A DNA stretch of 64,000 nucleotides from Drechslerella dactyloides (lineage: Eukaryota; Ascomycota; Orbiliomycetes; Orbiliales; Orbiliaceae): NCBI GenBank assembly GCA_020064725.1, contig JAGTWJ010000007.1, forward strand, positions 1,736,001 through 1,800,000. The letters run 5' to 3'. A model generated the notes under the pieces. That model made no database searches. It saw only the letters and a program-made list of their open reading frames with translations, and was not told where the DNA came from. Positions 1-11,900 of this stretch are shown here, one piece after another. Position 1 is the first letter of the stretch. Every line of letters begins with the position of its first letter. A program made the translations under genes and the position numbers.

Positions 1-2108
1 GCTGTGCGAGTATCTGACTTGACATTATGTCTGTCTTCTAGTGGCTCTTCGAGTGCTGTAAGGATATCTAACGAAACCGCAGATGGATAAGCCTCGCTTG
101 ATATGAGATGTTAACATTTGAGTAGCATTGTGGAGTCGGATGCCAATCAGGCCAATGCGACGGAGCTCCAGTCTCCGGGACCTCAGGACCAGCTCCTGCT
201 CGCAAGGGAACTGGGGCATTCTTTACGGTTATCGGTCAAGGCGGCGTGCCAGCAATGCACGCTGCTCTAATGCCGAATGGCAAAGTGGTATTTTTGGACA
301 AAGTTGAGAACTACTCTCAACTTAGATTGAGAAACGGCCAATATGCTTACTCGGCGGAGTTCGATTCAAATACGGTATGCTATTGCATGTGGGGATTGGC
401 CGAATAGGTCTTGCTAATTTTATGACTTAGGGTCAAGTTGCTCCTCTGGCATACAAGACAAACGCGTTCTGCTCTGGAGGAACATTCCTGTGAGTTCATC
501 TAGTGGTAAAGTCTTCATAGAAGACTTGGCTAACACAACTGTAGAGCTGATGGCCGACTGCTTAACATTGGTGGTAACGGACCGCTCAGCTTCTTTGATC
601 CAACGGTTGGCGATGGGTTTACAGGTCTAAGGTATCTCGAACGAAGTTACTCTTCGGGATCATTGGATGGCCAAGACTGGTCTGAGCCGGGTAACAAGGT
701 AAGCTCGGATATATCGAGGTTCAAGTTTTTCACCTTAATTAGAAACACTTGCTGAGCTATGGATTGATTCATATCTTACTAATATCCATATTCATTAGCT
801 TGCATCACCAAGATGGTATGCATCTGCGCAGACTCTTCCGGACGGTCGAGTCTTCGTTGCCTCGGGTTCCTTGAACGGTCTTGATCCGACTGTTCGAGCC
901 AACAACAATCCCACCTACGAGATTCTGTCCGCTCAAGGAATATCAAATGGAAGGAACATCCCGATGGCTCTTCTGGAGAGAGCACAGCCTTACTATATGT
1001 ACCCATTCATCCATACCTTGAGAGATGGGAACCTGTTCGTCTTTGCTTCAAAGTCTGCTCAGATATTCAACGTCAACAACAATGCGGTCGTTCGCGAGCT
1101 ACCCGATCTTCCTGGGGAGTTCAGATCGTATCCGAATACTGGGACGAGTGTACTACTCCCATTATCCAGCTCGGATGGGTATACGTCAAGAGTGCTGGTT
1201 TGCGGTGGCGGAGCCTACCAAGATATTTCTTCGCCCACTGATGCATCATGCGGTCGTATTGTCGCCGACGACCCCAGAGCTCAGTGGACACTTGAGAGCA
1301 TGCCGCAAGGCCGTGTTATGGTCGAGGGTGTTCTGCTAGCAGATGGCAAAGTCTTGCTGATCAATGGAGGTGAGTACAGTTCGAAAATGCCCCGTATCAT
1401 GATATCAGTATGCTGATACTCCGTCACGCGCTTGTTCTACAGCCAACAAAGGAGCCCAAGGTTTTGACTTGGCAACAGACCCTACCTTGACTCCTCTAGT
1501 CTATGACCCAACTGCGGCACAGGGCCAACGGTTCACTGAGTATCCCGGCAGCCCCATTCCAAGACTCTATCACTCAGTTGCCTTACTCCTTCTAGATGGG
1601 ACCGTTCTTGTCGCTGGTTCGAATCCCGTCGAACAGCCTCTCCTTCAGCCAAATGCCCAGCATCCATACGTCACCGAATTCCGTGTGGAAAGATGGGTCC
1701 CGCCCTATCTGGTGGGTGAGAATGCCAACAGGCGGCCTCGGAACGTGCGGCTTTCAACGAGAACCGTGGCTCCTGATACCGTGTATAACGTCGAGTTTGA
1801 CACCCTTAACACTTCGAAGCATATCAAGGTAGTGCTATATCATGGGGGCTTTGCCACACATTCTCTTCACATGGGCCAGCGTATGGTATTTTTGGACTAT
1901 TCTGGCTTTCAGGCAGGTGCTATTCACCAAAACATTCGTTTCCGAACCCCTCCGAGGAACACCGCCCAACCAGGCCCATGGGTTATATACATTCTGGTAA
2001 GCAGCTGTCGCATCCTTGATTTTTAACGCTAAGAGTCGCTCTAACAAGGTACGAACAAATTAGTTGGACGGAATCCCATCGGTAGGGCAGTTTGTGACAC
2101 TTAAGTGA
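1..2108 (+). CDS. CBM18 + glyoxal oxidase-like copper radical oxidase (5' partial)
   Basis: Secreted copper radical oxidase of the glyoxal/galactose oxidase family, which oxidises aldehydes or alcohols and yields H2O2. Exons read: 42-57, 126-374, 431-489, 545-698, 799-1369, 1443-1996, 2064-2108; phases agree. The first two give the end of a hevein-type chitin-binding domain (CGVGCQSGQC), then a short linker and the Kelch-like oxidase. Active-site residues expected from galactose oxidase are visible: Cys in FCSGG, Tyr in PRWYA, Tyr-His in RLYHS, His in FATHS. The C-terminal part matches the DUF1929 domain and the protein ends LDGIPSVGQFVTLK. The signal peptide and the rest of the chitin-binding region lie before the window. 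The acceptor at 41 is credible, but a donor at 10 would make a 32-base intron, so the previous exon probably ends outside. Family call is firm; substrate is unknown. Confidence 0.9.
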
Positions 2109-3284
2109 TGATAGCGTTAGCATCTTCTTTCCTGTAGCTATCTCCCTCTGGGCGGATGCCATCAATCATGTTCTTTTCCTACCCTTCCGCCCTTTTCTTT
2201 CTTCGTTCTCAATAGGCGACATTTACACTAGTGTGCATCAGGAGTATGCTGGTCAATCACCTGGTCACCTGAGCCGTAGGGCACTGCTGCTGCTGGCCGA
2301 TTGAGATTTTCTAGACTGTATTCATGTCCGACATGCTGTCTGCGCCTGGCTGTTGGCAGGGTCTGCAATCGTTACACGAATACGAGAATTGGGAGAACTA
2401 CGTGTGACTCGGATCTAGTTTTGGGCCCAGCGCCGTCGCTAAATTCCAATATTGCCTGTGTTACGTAGGCTCTTTCCTGCGTATTAATCGGCACCGTATC
2501 TTCGTACCCATCATGCACGTATTATAGAGTATTCCGTCGTGTGATCTTGATGTTGGAAAGTGTTAATTTGTCCCGAAACAAGCTGAAGGATTTCCCGACG
2601 GGCCAAACTCGATGCCGAGACATGGCAATACTCGTTCGGGCAATCGAGCAAAGTCTCCGGATCAGATCCGAAATTATTTCATGACGGACAGGGCTGGCTG
2701 CGGGCAGCCTCCTTCTTGGCCTAAATAGCGCTTAACCCGCGCAGCACACCAGACGAACTGGGGCATGGTGACATCACTCGCATGCAGACAAGTATTGGAG
2801 CAGAACGGCGCAGAACTAGCGCGTCTTCGTCCAATTGAATCCGGGTCTGGGGATATGTGAGTGGCACTAGAGTTAAATGAGCATGCGGACGCTTTCCAAG
2901 CAACCCCTTCATTCTCGTGCATGTGCATCCATCCCAGCGCCACCAAAGCAGGCATGCCAGTCGAGCAGAACGCTGTTCTTTAAAGTCGCTGTTGCATTGT
3001 CGTCCTCCATCTTCATCCCCACCACCGAACGTTCCGAACCCCTCGTGCTCTCTCAGAAGCCTCGGCGCTCGTTCTTGACGGTCGACCAGGTTTAAGTTCT
3101 CAATATCGCGGACGACAACAACGAGGTTGCACGGCCAATCCAGTGACGACGGCTCGTTCGATCCAGGGCTTGGCAGAGCGCCTGGGAGCAAATCAACTGC
3201 GCCTAAGATTCGATTCACGACCACCCATCAGATCGCGGGATAGATCGATAGATATATCGGTGACGGCGGAGTCGAAGCGAAAAG
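2109..3284. other. intergenic, oxidase 3' side and PNS1 promoter
   Basis: No gene recognised. Short open frames on both strands (for example 2721-3224 minus) have no family motif or splice support. The stretch should hold the oxidase 3' end and the PNS1 promoter and leader. Confidence 0.5.
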
Positions 3285-5443
3285 ATGTCGGGCTACTATA
3301 ACGAACAGCCACGACCTTACCCTCCGCCGAACCAGCAGGGCGAGGCGCAAGAGTTCTATCAGCAGCAGCCTCAGCAACAGGCGTATCATGCTCAGAATTA
3401 TCCTCCCCCGGACGACGGCCCTCTGCCTCCGAAGGCAGGCGAGACCTTTGAGGAGCAATTCGCGATCGAGAAACCGAAGTTCAACGATATCTGGGCTGCC
3501 ATTCTGTGGATCTTGACTTTCTTGGGCTTCATTGCGGTCTCTGTGTTGGCTCTGCGAGGGTATTCCAGGAGCGAGAAAACATCAGGCGGTGGAATTTACG
3601 ATGGAAACGCTGAGTTCGGGGTATGTGATGCTGCTTGCTATAGCGGGAGATAGTAGTTTATGGTGAGGCTAACAAGTTCATTCGCACAGTTGACGACCAA
3701 CACAGTTGTATTGTTTGCATTCGTGCTGGTGGTGGCTTGGGGCGTTTCACTCCTCTACTTGTTGGCGATACGGACATTCACAAAACAGATCATCTATATA
3801 AGTGCGATTCTGAAGTATGCTCCACGCCCAAATAATATGATTATCTCCTGAGGAATTCAAGCTAATGTTTGAGCTAGCGTCGTTGTCGGAATCGGCTCTG
3901 CAGCCTACTATTTTTATCGTGGCTACTACTCTGCGGCTATCGTCTTTCTGATATTCGCAGTCCTTTATGCGTTCTGCTTCTGGACATGTGAGTCTACGCA
4001 TTCAAGACCGTCGTCATATTCCTCTGATGCTAATATCAGTGTTTTAGGGAGGAGCCGCATCCCATTTACCGTTCTGGTATGTTGGTGTGTCTCGCGCGTG
4101 GTGGAATATCGATGACTGACAACATTGCAGATGCTTCGGACGGTTATCAGCGTCGCAAAATCGTATGGCCACGTATTTTTGGTTTCCCTCTGCGGCGGGT
4201 TTATTGCGCTCGCGTTCTCGGCATGGTTCTCCGTAACGCTGGTTGGGATTTACGTACGATGGACGCCGAATAGCTCCAATACAGCCTGCAGAGAAGGCGG
4301 TTGTTCGAACGGCAAAGTCTATGGCCTTATTGCTTTCTCTGTTTTCGCGGCCTTCTGGACGTCAGAGTAAGTTCGACCAGGCGCATCAAGTGAAGTTGAT
4401 GCACAAAGGTATGCTAATTGACGGTGCTCCAGAATCATCAAGAATGTCATGCATGTGACAGTTTCCGGTGTATATGGAGGATGGTACGTGTTACTTTCGC
4501 GCATAATCTCCTGGATAGCAACCGCTCGGCCTAATGACTGGTTGCCCGATTCACAAGACAAGATCATTGGCTTATAAGTTACAATAGGTACTTCTCGGCC
4601 GGTGGCTCGAGTTCCAATTCCCCGCCGTCCCACCCAACCCTCGGCGCTTTCCGCCGCGCCATGACCTATTCATTTGGCTCTATCTGTTTCGGAAGCTTGA
4701 TCGTCAGCTTGATCCAGATGCTGCGGCAAGCTGCCTCTGTTGCCCAGAATGATGCAGCTCAGTCTGGCGATATCTTCCAGTACATCTTGTTCTGTATCGC
4801 ATCATGCATTATCTCAATCATCCAATGGGCTGTGGAGTTCTTGAACGAGTACGCCTATAGTTACATTGCACTATACGGAAAGGCGTACTTCCCCGCAGCC
4901 AAGGCGACTTGGAACCTGATCAAAGATCGAGGTATCGATGCCTTGATCCAAGACTGCCTGGTATTGCTGTCCCTTCCATTGCCATTGATGAGATTGGAGA
5001 CGGTGCTGACTGTCCGGTAGATAAACCCTGTCCTGACAATGGGAGCGGTATTCGTTGGATACCTATGTGCTCTGCTGGGTTACCTGTGGCTCGAATTCAC
5101 AAAGGTAAGTAACCCATTGACTGGATGTCGACGCATGATAGAATGTACTAACATCTCTGGCAGCCATCCTACAATGAGCGTAATACCTACACAGCTGTTA
5201 TCATGGCGTTTGCATTCCTCATTGGCCTGCAAATCGCGAACGTCTTCCTAAACCCGCTCAAGAGTGGCGCTACCACAATTTTTGTTGCCATTGTAAGATC
5301 ACTCAACCCTAACCTACCACGAGCGCCTACGCTGACCTTTAACCTAGGCTGTGGACCCACAAGTCCTGATGAGTGATCACCCAGATCTCTACGGGCACAT
5401 GCTCTCTGTCTATCCGCAGATACAGCAGGCTGTTCACGTGTAA
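3285..5443 (+). CDS. PNS1: PNS1, choline transporter-like (CTL/SLC44) membrane protein
   Basis: Multispan plasma-membrane protein of the choline transporter-like family; the fungal members are called PNS1 and their substrate is not settled. Ten exons: 3285-3620, 3690-3814, 3878-3987, 4048-4076, 4131-4366, 4433-4483, 4588-4960, 5021-5104, 5164-5292, 5348-5443; 522 residues, in the usual range. The N-terminus (about residues 1-50) is Pro/Gln/Tyr-rich and cytosolic (PRPYPPPNQQ). At least ten hydrophobic spans follow. Family hallmarks are the central WRSRIPFTV segment, the SSNSPPSHPTLGAFRRA loop and the C-terminal VDPQVL. The ATG at 3285 is the first after a stop-rich leader. The fourth exon is only 29 bases but keeps frame and the conserved Trp-Arg-Ser-Arg block. 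Identification is strong; transport activity is not shown by sequence. Confidence 0.93.
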
Positions 5444-5978
5444 CCGTTCCTGCAAGCGAACGCGACTCAGTGAACTCTGTCTCTTCAGAAACTTTAAACT
5501 TGTAATAGCGTTTTAATATCTCTCTTTCTCACTCGCTCATGGTCTCGTGTCCTGATCGAGGCTGCAGCCACTGAGTCGCTTATTCATATCTTGAGTTGGG
5601 TTGGTTCTTGTGTTTCGAGAGTTGGAGTGGTAGAAACTTTGAGTCAGCGGTGGTACATACACACATTTATGCATTTTTGAGGCCTGTGCATGGCGCTCGA
5701 GTCAGTGTCAATAGTGGTAATAAAATCATTCTCGATTCATGGGACCTGCGGTGCTGAGGCTCTGCAGCGGCAAGCTACGGCCTCCCTCGCTTGTGACCGC
5801 TTTGATCTCGATCCAACTCAGCAGCCGAATCGCCCAGCGAAAACAAACTTTCCAACACTGTTCCTAATTATTCAGCATACCTTTGTACCTCTACGTCTCG
5901 CAGAAAACTCGTCAGTCTAGACTTCTCACCGTTCGGACTGATACTTTCTTCAGGCACTGTTTCTTTTTATCTCCAAAG
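5444..5978. other. intergenic between PNS1 and ZNG1
   Basis: PNS1 3' end and ZNG1 promoter. Pyrimidine-rich leader sequence around 5935-5977 precedes the ZNG1 ATG. Nothing else recognised. Confidence 0.5.
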
Positions 5979-7523
5979 ATGGAGGACGACGAAGTTCCCG
6001 AGCTTGTCGAGAGCACGAATGACGTAGATGCGGACTTGGCGTTTGGTGAAGGCGACGTTCCAAAGGAGCAACGAGTACCCATCACTATTGTAACTGGTGA
6101 GTATATAACTATGAGTTATCCCAGATCTCTATTGCAAGTATTATCTGACGATCTCGCACTGGACCGTAGGATATCTCGGGGCGGGGAAGACTACACTGTG
6201 AGCCGACCTGCCAAGCTTCGTTCAGCGCCGTCGATACAAAAGACTGACAGGAATTTCTCGCCGAACTGAAGTTTAAACTATATCTTAAAGGAACAGCATT
6301 CGAAAAAAGTCGCTGTTATACTAAATGGCTCGTGACCCCACTCGCCCCCACGACTAAACGCTGCATGCTACGACATCTGTGCTAACTTTCAGTATACGGG
6401 TCGTTAGAATTCGGTGATTGTACGTCATTCTCGCTGCTCGCGCTTGCCATCTTGATCCTTCAACGTTTATTCGAGTTCTTGAGCTCATTCTGGAACGACG
6501 ATAATACAGCCGCAGATATCGAAAAATCATTGACGGTCAGCCAGGAAGGACAGCTCGTGGAAGAGTGGCTGGAGCTGAACAATGGCTGCTTGTGTTGCAC
6601 GGTCAAGTATGAGCACATGCTCCCATGCTATCAACGTCGGAGCAGCGCGATAACGGTATCTTGACCTCGGGCTCACCAACTGCTTGTGTAGGGACAATGG
6701 CGTCAACGCGATCGAAATGCTGATGGAGAAGCGCGGCAAGTTCGACTACATTTTACTGGAGACGACCGGTCTGGCAGACCCGGGGAATATTGCCCCATTG
6801 TTTTGGTTGGACGACGGACTCGGGGCAACGATATATCTCGATGGTATCGTCACGCTTGTCGACGCGAGCAATATACTTCGAACGCTGGACGATGTGACCG
6901 CGCAGTCGGACCTGGACCCTCATTTACCGGACAACATCACGACGGCACATCTGCAGATATCTCACGCAGATGTTATACTAATAAACAAAGCGGATTTGGT
7001 ATCACCCGATCAGCTGGAGGAAGTGGAGAAGCGAATCCGGGGCATCAACGGGCTCGCGAAGATTATAACGACAAAGAAGAGCGAGGTGCCGCAGCTGGAG
7101 GGCATCTTGCTGGACATCAAGGCGTATGACGAGTTCGAAAGCATCGAACAGAGCAAATTTACGAAAAGCGGAGGGATGAGCAGGCTGGACCCGAGCGTGT
7201 CGACAGTGGCGTTCGACGTGCCCACGCTGAAGACTGGCTCTGTCGAGATTGTCGATGCATGGATCCGCTCGCTCTTGTGGGACGAGCGGGTCCCGCTGGA
7301 CGGCATCAAGTCGGCCCTGTTCCATCCGGTCGAGATACACCGGCTGAAGGGCAGGCTGACGACAGACGACGGCAAAACACACATTATACAAGGCGTCCGC
7401 GAGGTGTTCGAGATCACGGATGCCACCAATCCGAACGCGCCAGGTGCGGGGAAGATCGTCCTGATAGGGAAGGGACTCGGAGAGGTGGATGTCAAGAGGA
7501 GCTTCGAGCGCTTCGTGGAGTAG
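5979..7523 (+). CDS. ZNG1: ZNG1-type CobW/G3E GTPase (zinc metallochaperone)
   Basis: G3E-family P-loop GTPase of the eukaryotic CBWD/ZNG1 group, whose known members deliver zinc to methionine aminopeptidase. Exons 5979-6096, 6170-6197, 6272-6327, 6408-6419, 6510-6606, 6692-7523; 380 residues. Motifs in order: Walker A GYLGAGKTT at about residue 40, LNEFGD (switch region), the metal-binding GCLCC, ETTGLADP (Walker B side), NKAD for guanine, and a C-terminal CobW_C-like domain ending RSFERFVE. The N-terminal acidic stretch contains EVPELV, near the CPELVP-like peptide that ZNG1 uses to bind its client. Reading the conserved LNEFGD needs a 12-base exon and an intron beginning GC (6328-6407) instead of GT; no GT donor keeps the frame. 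The acceptor of exon 3 is AAG. Identification is strong; the client is inferred from family. Confidence 0.9.
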
Positions 7524-8818
7524 AAGGACTCGGAGACGCGGTCAGACAGGTTTCGGCCGGGCTGTGGGGCCAGCAGCGGAGCTTGAAGCTGCGTGTCGGG
7601 GATGAATGGCACCCGTCCGTGGCGGCTGACGGGAGGAGGAGGAAGCGGAGTATAGATCGGTAGGATAGCACGATAGCGCCCTCGGCATGTAGAATAGACC
7701 ATCTCACCCGCCCTCGTTCTCCAATCTTGCTCCCACATGTATCATGCACTCATGCACGTACTGTACACAAGCAGCGCAGCAGTGGCACATCGCATTGCTT
7801 TTGCCCGAGTTCTGGCCGGGTGGAATGGAGTGAGCGCAACGGGCTGCTAACAAACAGACACGCACGGCGTTGCCTGGTTGGCTCGTTATCTGCCGCACGC
7901 CAGCCGGCTTGACCTCACCTCGCTCGCAGCTCCCAACCTCACCACACTCTCCTCCTCCATCGCCCATCATCGCAGCACCCCTCATCCCCTCCACCACGGC
8001 ACGCCCTTCACGACAACCTCTTCAGCTCTCTCGGCATCGCGGTCGCCCAGCTGCAGGACGTCGCGTCACCCGAATTCCAACAGTGCATCCCCGTTCTCGG
8101 TGGATCATTGTGCCCCGTCACACGATATCCAGCGTGCTGGTCCACCATAAACAACAACCGCCCGCTCTCCCACCCGCTCCACAGCTCCCTTCTCCCCGCA
8201 GTCACCCTCGATAATCTTGTCGCCCGCGCCGTCCCTACAATTTTATCGTCGGTTCACTCGATATATCCACCAGCATCCTTATTGGGCCCTTCCGCCCTTC
8301 CATCAGCCTCGGCTCCGTCAAAATTTACATCGAGGGCCAAATTCCGTCTCATCCTCCGCTCCGCTATCCGGTCGCAGCATATCCCGAGACCTCATTCCAT
8401 CCCTCGTCATCTCCCCTCCATTCTCACATATAGCGAAACCAAATCAGTAAGCCCCCGCCAGTGCAAATTTGATAGCCTTCTCACGATAGCCTTGCCCGCC
8501 GCAGTCCGAGTTGTGCAATTTCCTTTTAGCTATCCTTGCTCCTTCACCTTCCCCTGCTGTTGTCCACCACTCAATAACATCGGAGAATTTCAAAGTCTCA
8601 TCTTAATCTATCCCCATATTTTGCTTTCCCGTCGCTCTCATCTCAAAACCGTAACATTGGATCGCCCCGCTAACTATCGAAACAGAGCCGGGTTAGTTAT
8701 TCTGTGTTACATCACTCCTCCCGTCCTGCAACAGCCTGGACTCGGATCTCAGGAAACAGATCCAGAAACAAAATCCTGAATTCGCATGGTACTGACTAAA
8801 AAAAATCGAATCAGCAAC
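7524..8818. other. intergenic and 5' leader of YRB2 gene
   Basis: Very C-rich sequence, typical of a fungal promoter and leader. Several long open frames (for example 8108-8779) arise from low stop density and show no family motif. A leader intron is proposed inside this stretch (separate entry). Confidence 0.5.
8447..8814 (+). other. probable 5' UTR intron of the YRB2 gene
   Basis: Donor gtaagc at 8447, branch-like actgactaa at 8791-8799 and acceptor cag at 8812-8814 lie just upstream of the chosen ATG. Splicing would remove an in-frame ATG at 8786 and leave the ATG at 8819 as the start. This is inferred from splice signals only. Confidence 0.5.
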
Positions 8819-11252
8819 ATGGTTTCGACCAGGAGCTCCAAAGAGGCGTCGCCTATCTATCCTTCGCAGGAACCTGATATCCCGGTCGAATCGCCAGGTT
8901 CGTCTCAGTCACAGTCGCAGTCGCCTACTGGTAGATCATCGACATCCGGCAGAAAGAGGCGCAGGTCCACCAGGCAGTCCACTCCTCATTCGCCATCATC
9001 TGGAGGCGACAGTCCTAAATCCGACTCCTCCGCCCGCGAAAAGATGAGACGGACAAAGATCGAAGAATCTAGTAAGTATCCATCTTCTTCCATCTTCCTA
9101 GGATGAGAGAAGCAGTGCGACTCTTTCATGTTCACTTTGCTACATTTGAGTCCATCCGACCTTTTGTGATATTCGGTAGCGTTCCAAAACTAACCTCCAA
9201 TTTGCAGCCGAGAACACCCAAATCTCAAAATCCAATCACAACGCCGACGACGAGATGGGCGGAGTACAAATTGGAGAGGTCTCTCCTGGTGCGAAAGGCC
9301 GTAAAAGGGTCCATGACGAAATTGCGTCTAGCTCGAAGGACTCGAAAACTCCAGCCGAAGATCCAGAGGATCGTCCGCCTAGCCGACAAGCCAACGGTGA
9401 ACCTCTTGGAAAGAAACTAAGGGAAACACCATCTCCACCCCGCGAGATCGATGAAAACTGTATGTTTGCACCTGTTCCGGTGGAAATTGAACATGCTGCA
9501 TACCTCGCTGCCAATGGCATTCATCCCATTCAAAAAGCCAAGGCATCTCCATCCTCTAGCGGTGATACTTTGCATGACGACTCGCATGATGCTTCGAATG
9601 AATCTTCGCTCCATGAACAAGAACCCACGCCTCCTGTTACTGAGAAAAACTCGCCGCAATCATGCTGCAATGATTCGATTGATGACGATTCTTCTAACAA
9701 TGATCGCCACAACGAATCAAAACCGCTCATGAGCCCTCCTAGAGAGGAGTCTCCCGTCACAGAATATGAAGATGTGTCTCGCGAGCAAAAGTTAACGGGT
9801 GAAAAACTCACAGCCAACCTCGAGCCCTCCGTCGAGCAAAAGCAGCCGGATTCGCCTGCTTCCGAAAATGCTGCTTCGCCCCCAAAAGAAGAATCAAAGG
9901 TAAGCCTACGAATCTAGACTCTCGTTATTTTTCTAGGTCAACAGTCTAATTCCATATCTCAGCTGGGCGGCGGTTTTTCAAATACTTCTTCGGTTTCTCC
10001 CTTTGGCTCCCTCGCTGCGAAAGCAACTGAAACCACCACTTCTGAAAGTGGTAGCAATGGTGATTCACTGTTTGCTGCTTCGAAATTCAGCTCCTTCTCG
10101 AAGGTGACCTCAGCCTTTGGGGTCTCGCCAACGCCACTAGGTATTCCGACTCTTCTCACTTGTGCTCTCTTTAGCCGGCTAACTAGTATGACGCATGTAT
10201 AAGGCCCTTCTCCATTCGCGGCCCCCCCAACGGGCTCTGATAATGTCTTCAGCAAGATGTCGTCAACCACAACTCAATCTGTCTTCGCTCCTCCTTCTGG
10301 TCCGAATGTCTTTGCAGTCATGTCTGGCAATACAAGTGCTTCAGGGTTTGGTGGTATGGCGTCCTCCACGCTTGGTTCGGGAACGAGCATCTTTGGGAGT
10401 GCCCCATCGAAACCCCTTCCCAAAGCACAGCCCTTAGAAGGTATCAAAGCCTTTGGAAAGGCTGATGCAAGAGACGATCAAGACTCAGAAAGTCTTGATG
10501 GAGGCGAAGGAGCATCAGGCGATGCCACCGAAGGCGAATCACATGAAACTGTCAAAAGCGCATCAATTTTGCCCCCTAAACCCGCCATTAAGAGTGGTGA
10601 GGAGGAATACGACATGGTATTCCAAGCACGAGCAAAATTGTTTGAATTCAGTAGCGGGGCTTGGAAAGAGCGTGGCATCGGAAATATCAGGGTCCTTACG
10701 CCTAAAGCTGAAGAATATACGGAAACTGATGAAAGACAGGTAAGCTTCGATTCTTCCCTACGCCGCCAGGGCATGTGTCGTCTATCGAGTCTAACTTTAT
10801 CAATAGGTGTCTAAAAAGCCTCCCGCGGGCCGCATAGTAATGCGCCAGGAAGGTGTTGGTCGGCTTATCTTAAACGCCAACATGTTCAAGGACATGCTAT
10901 TGTCTGCTGGAAAACAAACATCTGAAAACACTATCCGATTCATGGCCGTCAACAGTGTTTCGTTCGCTGAGGCACAAGATGAGAAGACAAAGGACGACAA
11001 AGTCAAAGATGGAGAGAAGGAAGCTAACGATAAAGAAAACAACAATGACGAAGAGGCAGAAGTCAAGAAGGCAGACGAGCATCAGCCCGCGGTTTCCCAG
11101 AAATCAGTCCTAAAGAACTATTTGTTGAGGGTATGCTCTATATATCGAAATACCACCCTTCTCCGTTTTGTTACTAACTTTTTGCTCAGTTTAAGAGCTC
11201 TGATCTCGTCACAGGGTTCAGGGAGAACGTCGCAGAGAACTGCCCTGTCTGA
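8819..11252 (+). CDS. YRB2: Ran-binding protein, YRB2/RanBP3-like
   Basis: Nuclear Ran-GTP-binding cofactor; family members (yeast Yrb2, fission yeast Hba1, animal RanBP3) assist Crm1-dependent export. Exons 8819-9071, 9208-9899, 9963-10140, 10204-10739, 10807-11130, 11190-11252; 681 residues. The N-terminal 280 residues are disordered and rich in Ser, Pro and charge, with a basic GRKRRRS signal near residue 45. The middle is FG-nucleoporin-like with scattered FG (SPFGS, SAFGV, SGFGG, SIFGS). The C-terminal 200 residues form a Ran-binding domain: FQARAKLFEF, WKERGIGN, and RIVMRQEGVGRLILN. A Lys/Glu-rich insert (about residues 600-630) interrupts this domain before the closing strands. Start 8819 is preferred over 8786 because the latter is probably intronic. 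YRB2 versus an Nup50-like name is less certain than the domain call. Confidence 0.85.
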
Positions 11253-11900
11253 GCCTCAATCTCACTTCCAAATAATGAATTGTCGGAAAATCCTTAATGG
11301 TTATGGTTGTTCTCCGGTTCATTGATCTGGAATGAATCGCTAGAAATTCTACATTCCGACTTTCTTTTCTTTTCCGCACCCCTCAATCCGAATTTCTGTT
11401 CCTCTTTCAGGCAATGCGACAGCCAGTACCGCACATACATTTTCCTTATCGATAGCATTGTGCCTATATGGGACTTAATTTTGATAACTTCCTTACGTCG
11501 GCTTATGAGGCGCTTCTCGTTGTCAATTACTCTGCTATGATCGCGATGTCTTCCCTTTTCTTCCTTTGCTGTGGATCAATATATCTGTCGGCGGGGAATC
11601 ATCTGTTCTGTTGATATGTCGCATTAAATGTGCCTCTTTAGCGGTTTATTTACTTTCGTGCATATACCTCTTCTTCCGCGCTGTACAGCCGCCTAATGCT
11701 AGATATTAGACGTGTACCTTTTTTGTAATCAATATAGATACATGAATAGTACCATTTCTTGAGCCTGTGACTTCCTCTGGTCATTACTCGAAACGTTGCG
11801 CCTGCATGCATGACGTGCGGCCTCGGCTCGCCTGACAGATTGCATAAACTCTACCTGCCAACGCCCCACCTCCAGCTCAGATTCCCATCACCAAGCAACG
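11253..11900. other. intergenic between YRB2 and VPS36
   Basis: T-rich 3' flank of the Ran-binding gene followed by the VPS36 promoter. No gene or repeat seen. Confidence 0.5.

Noticed and set aside
10..41. A 32-base intron in the chitin-binding domain of the first gene
   Set aside because: It would give a plausible peptide, but it is shorter than fungal introns usually are; the donor more likely lies before the window.
8108..8779. 672-base open frame upstream of the Ran-binding gene
   Set aside because: C-rich, no motif, starts with TTG, and overlaps a probable promoter, leader and intron.
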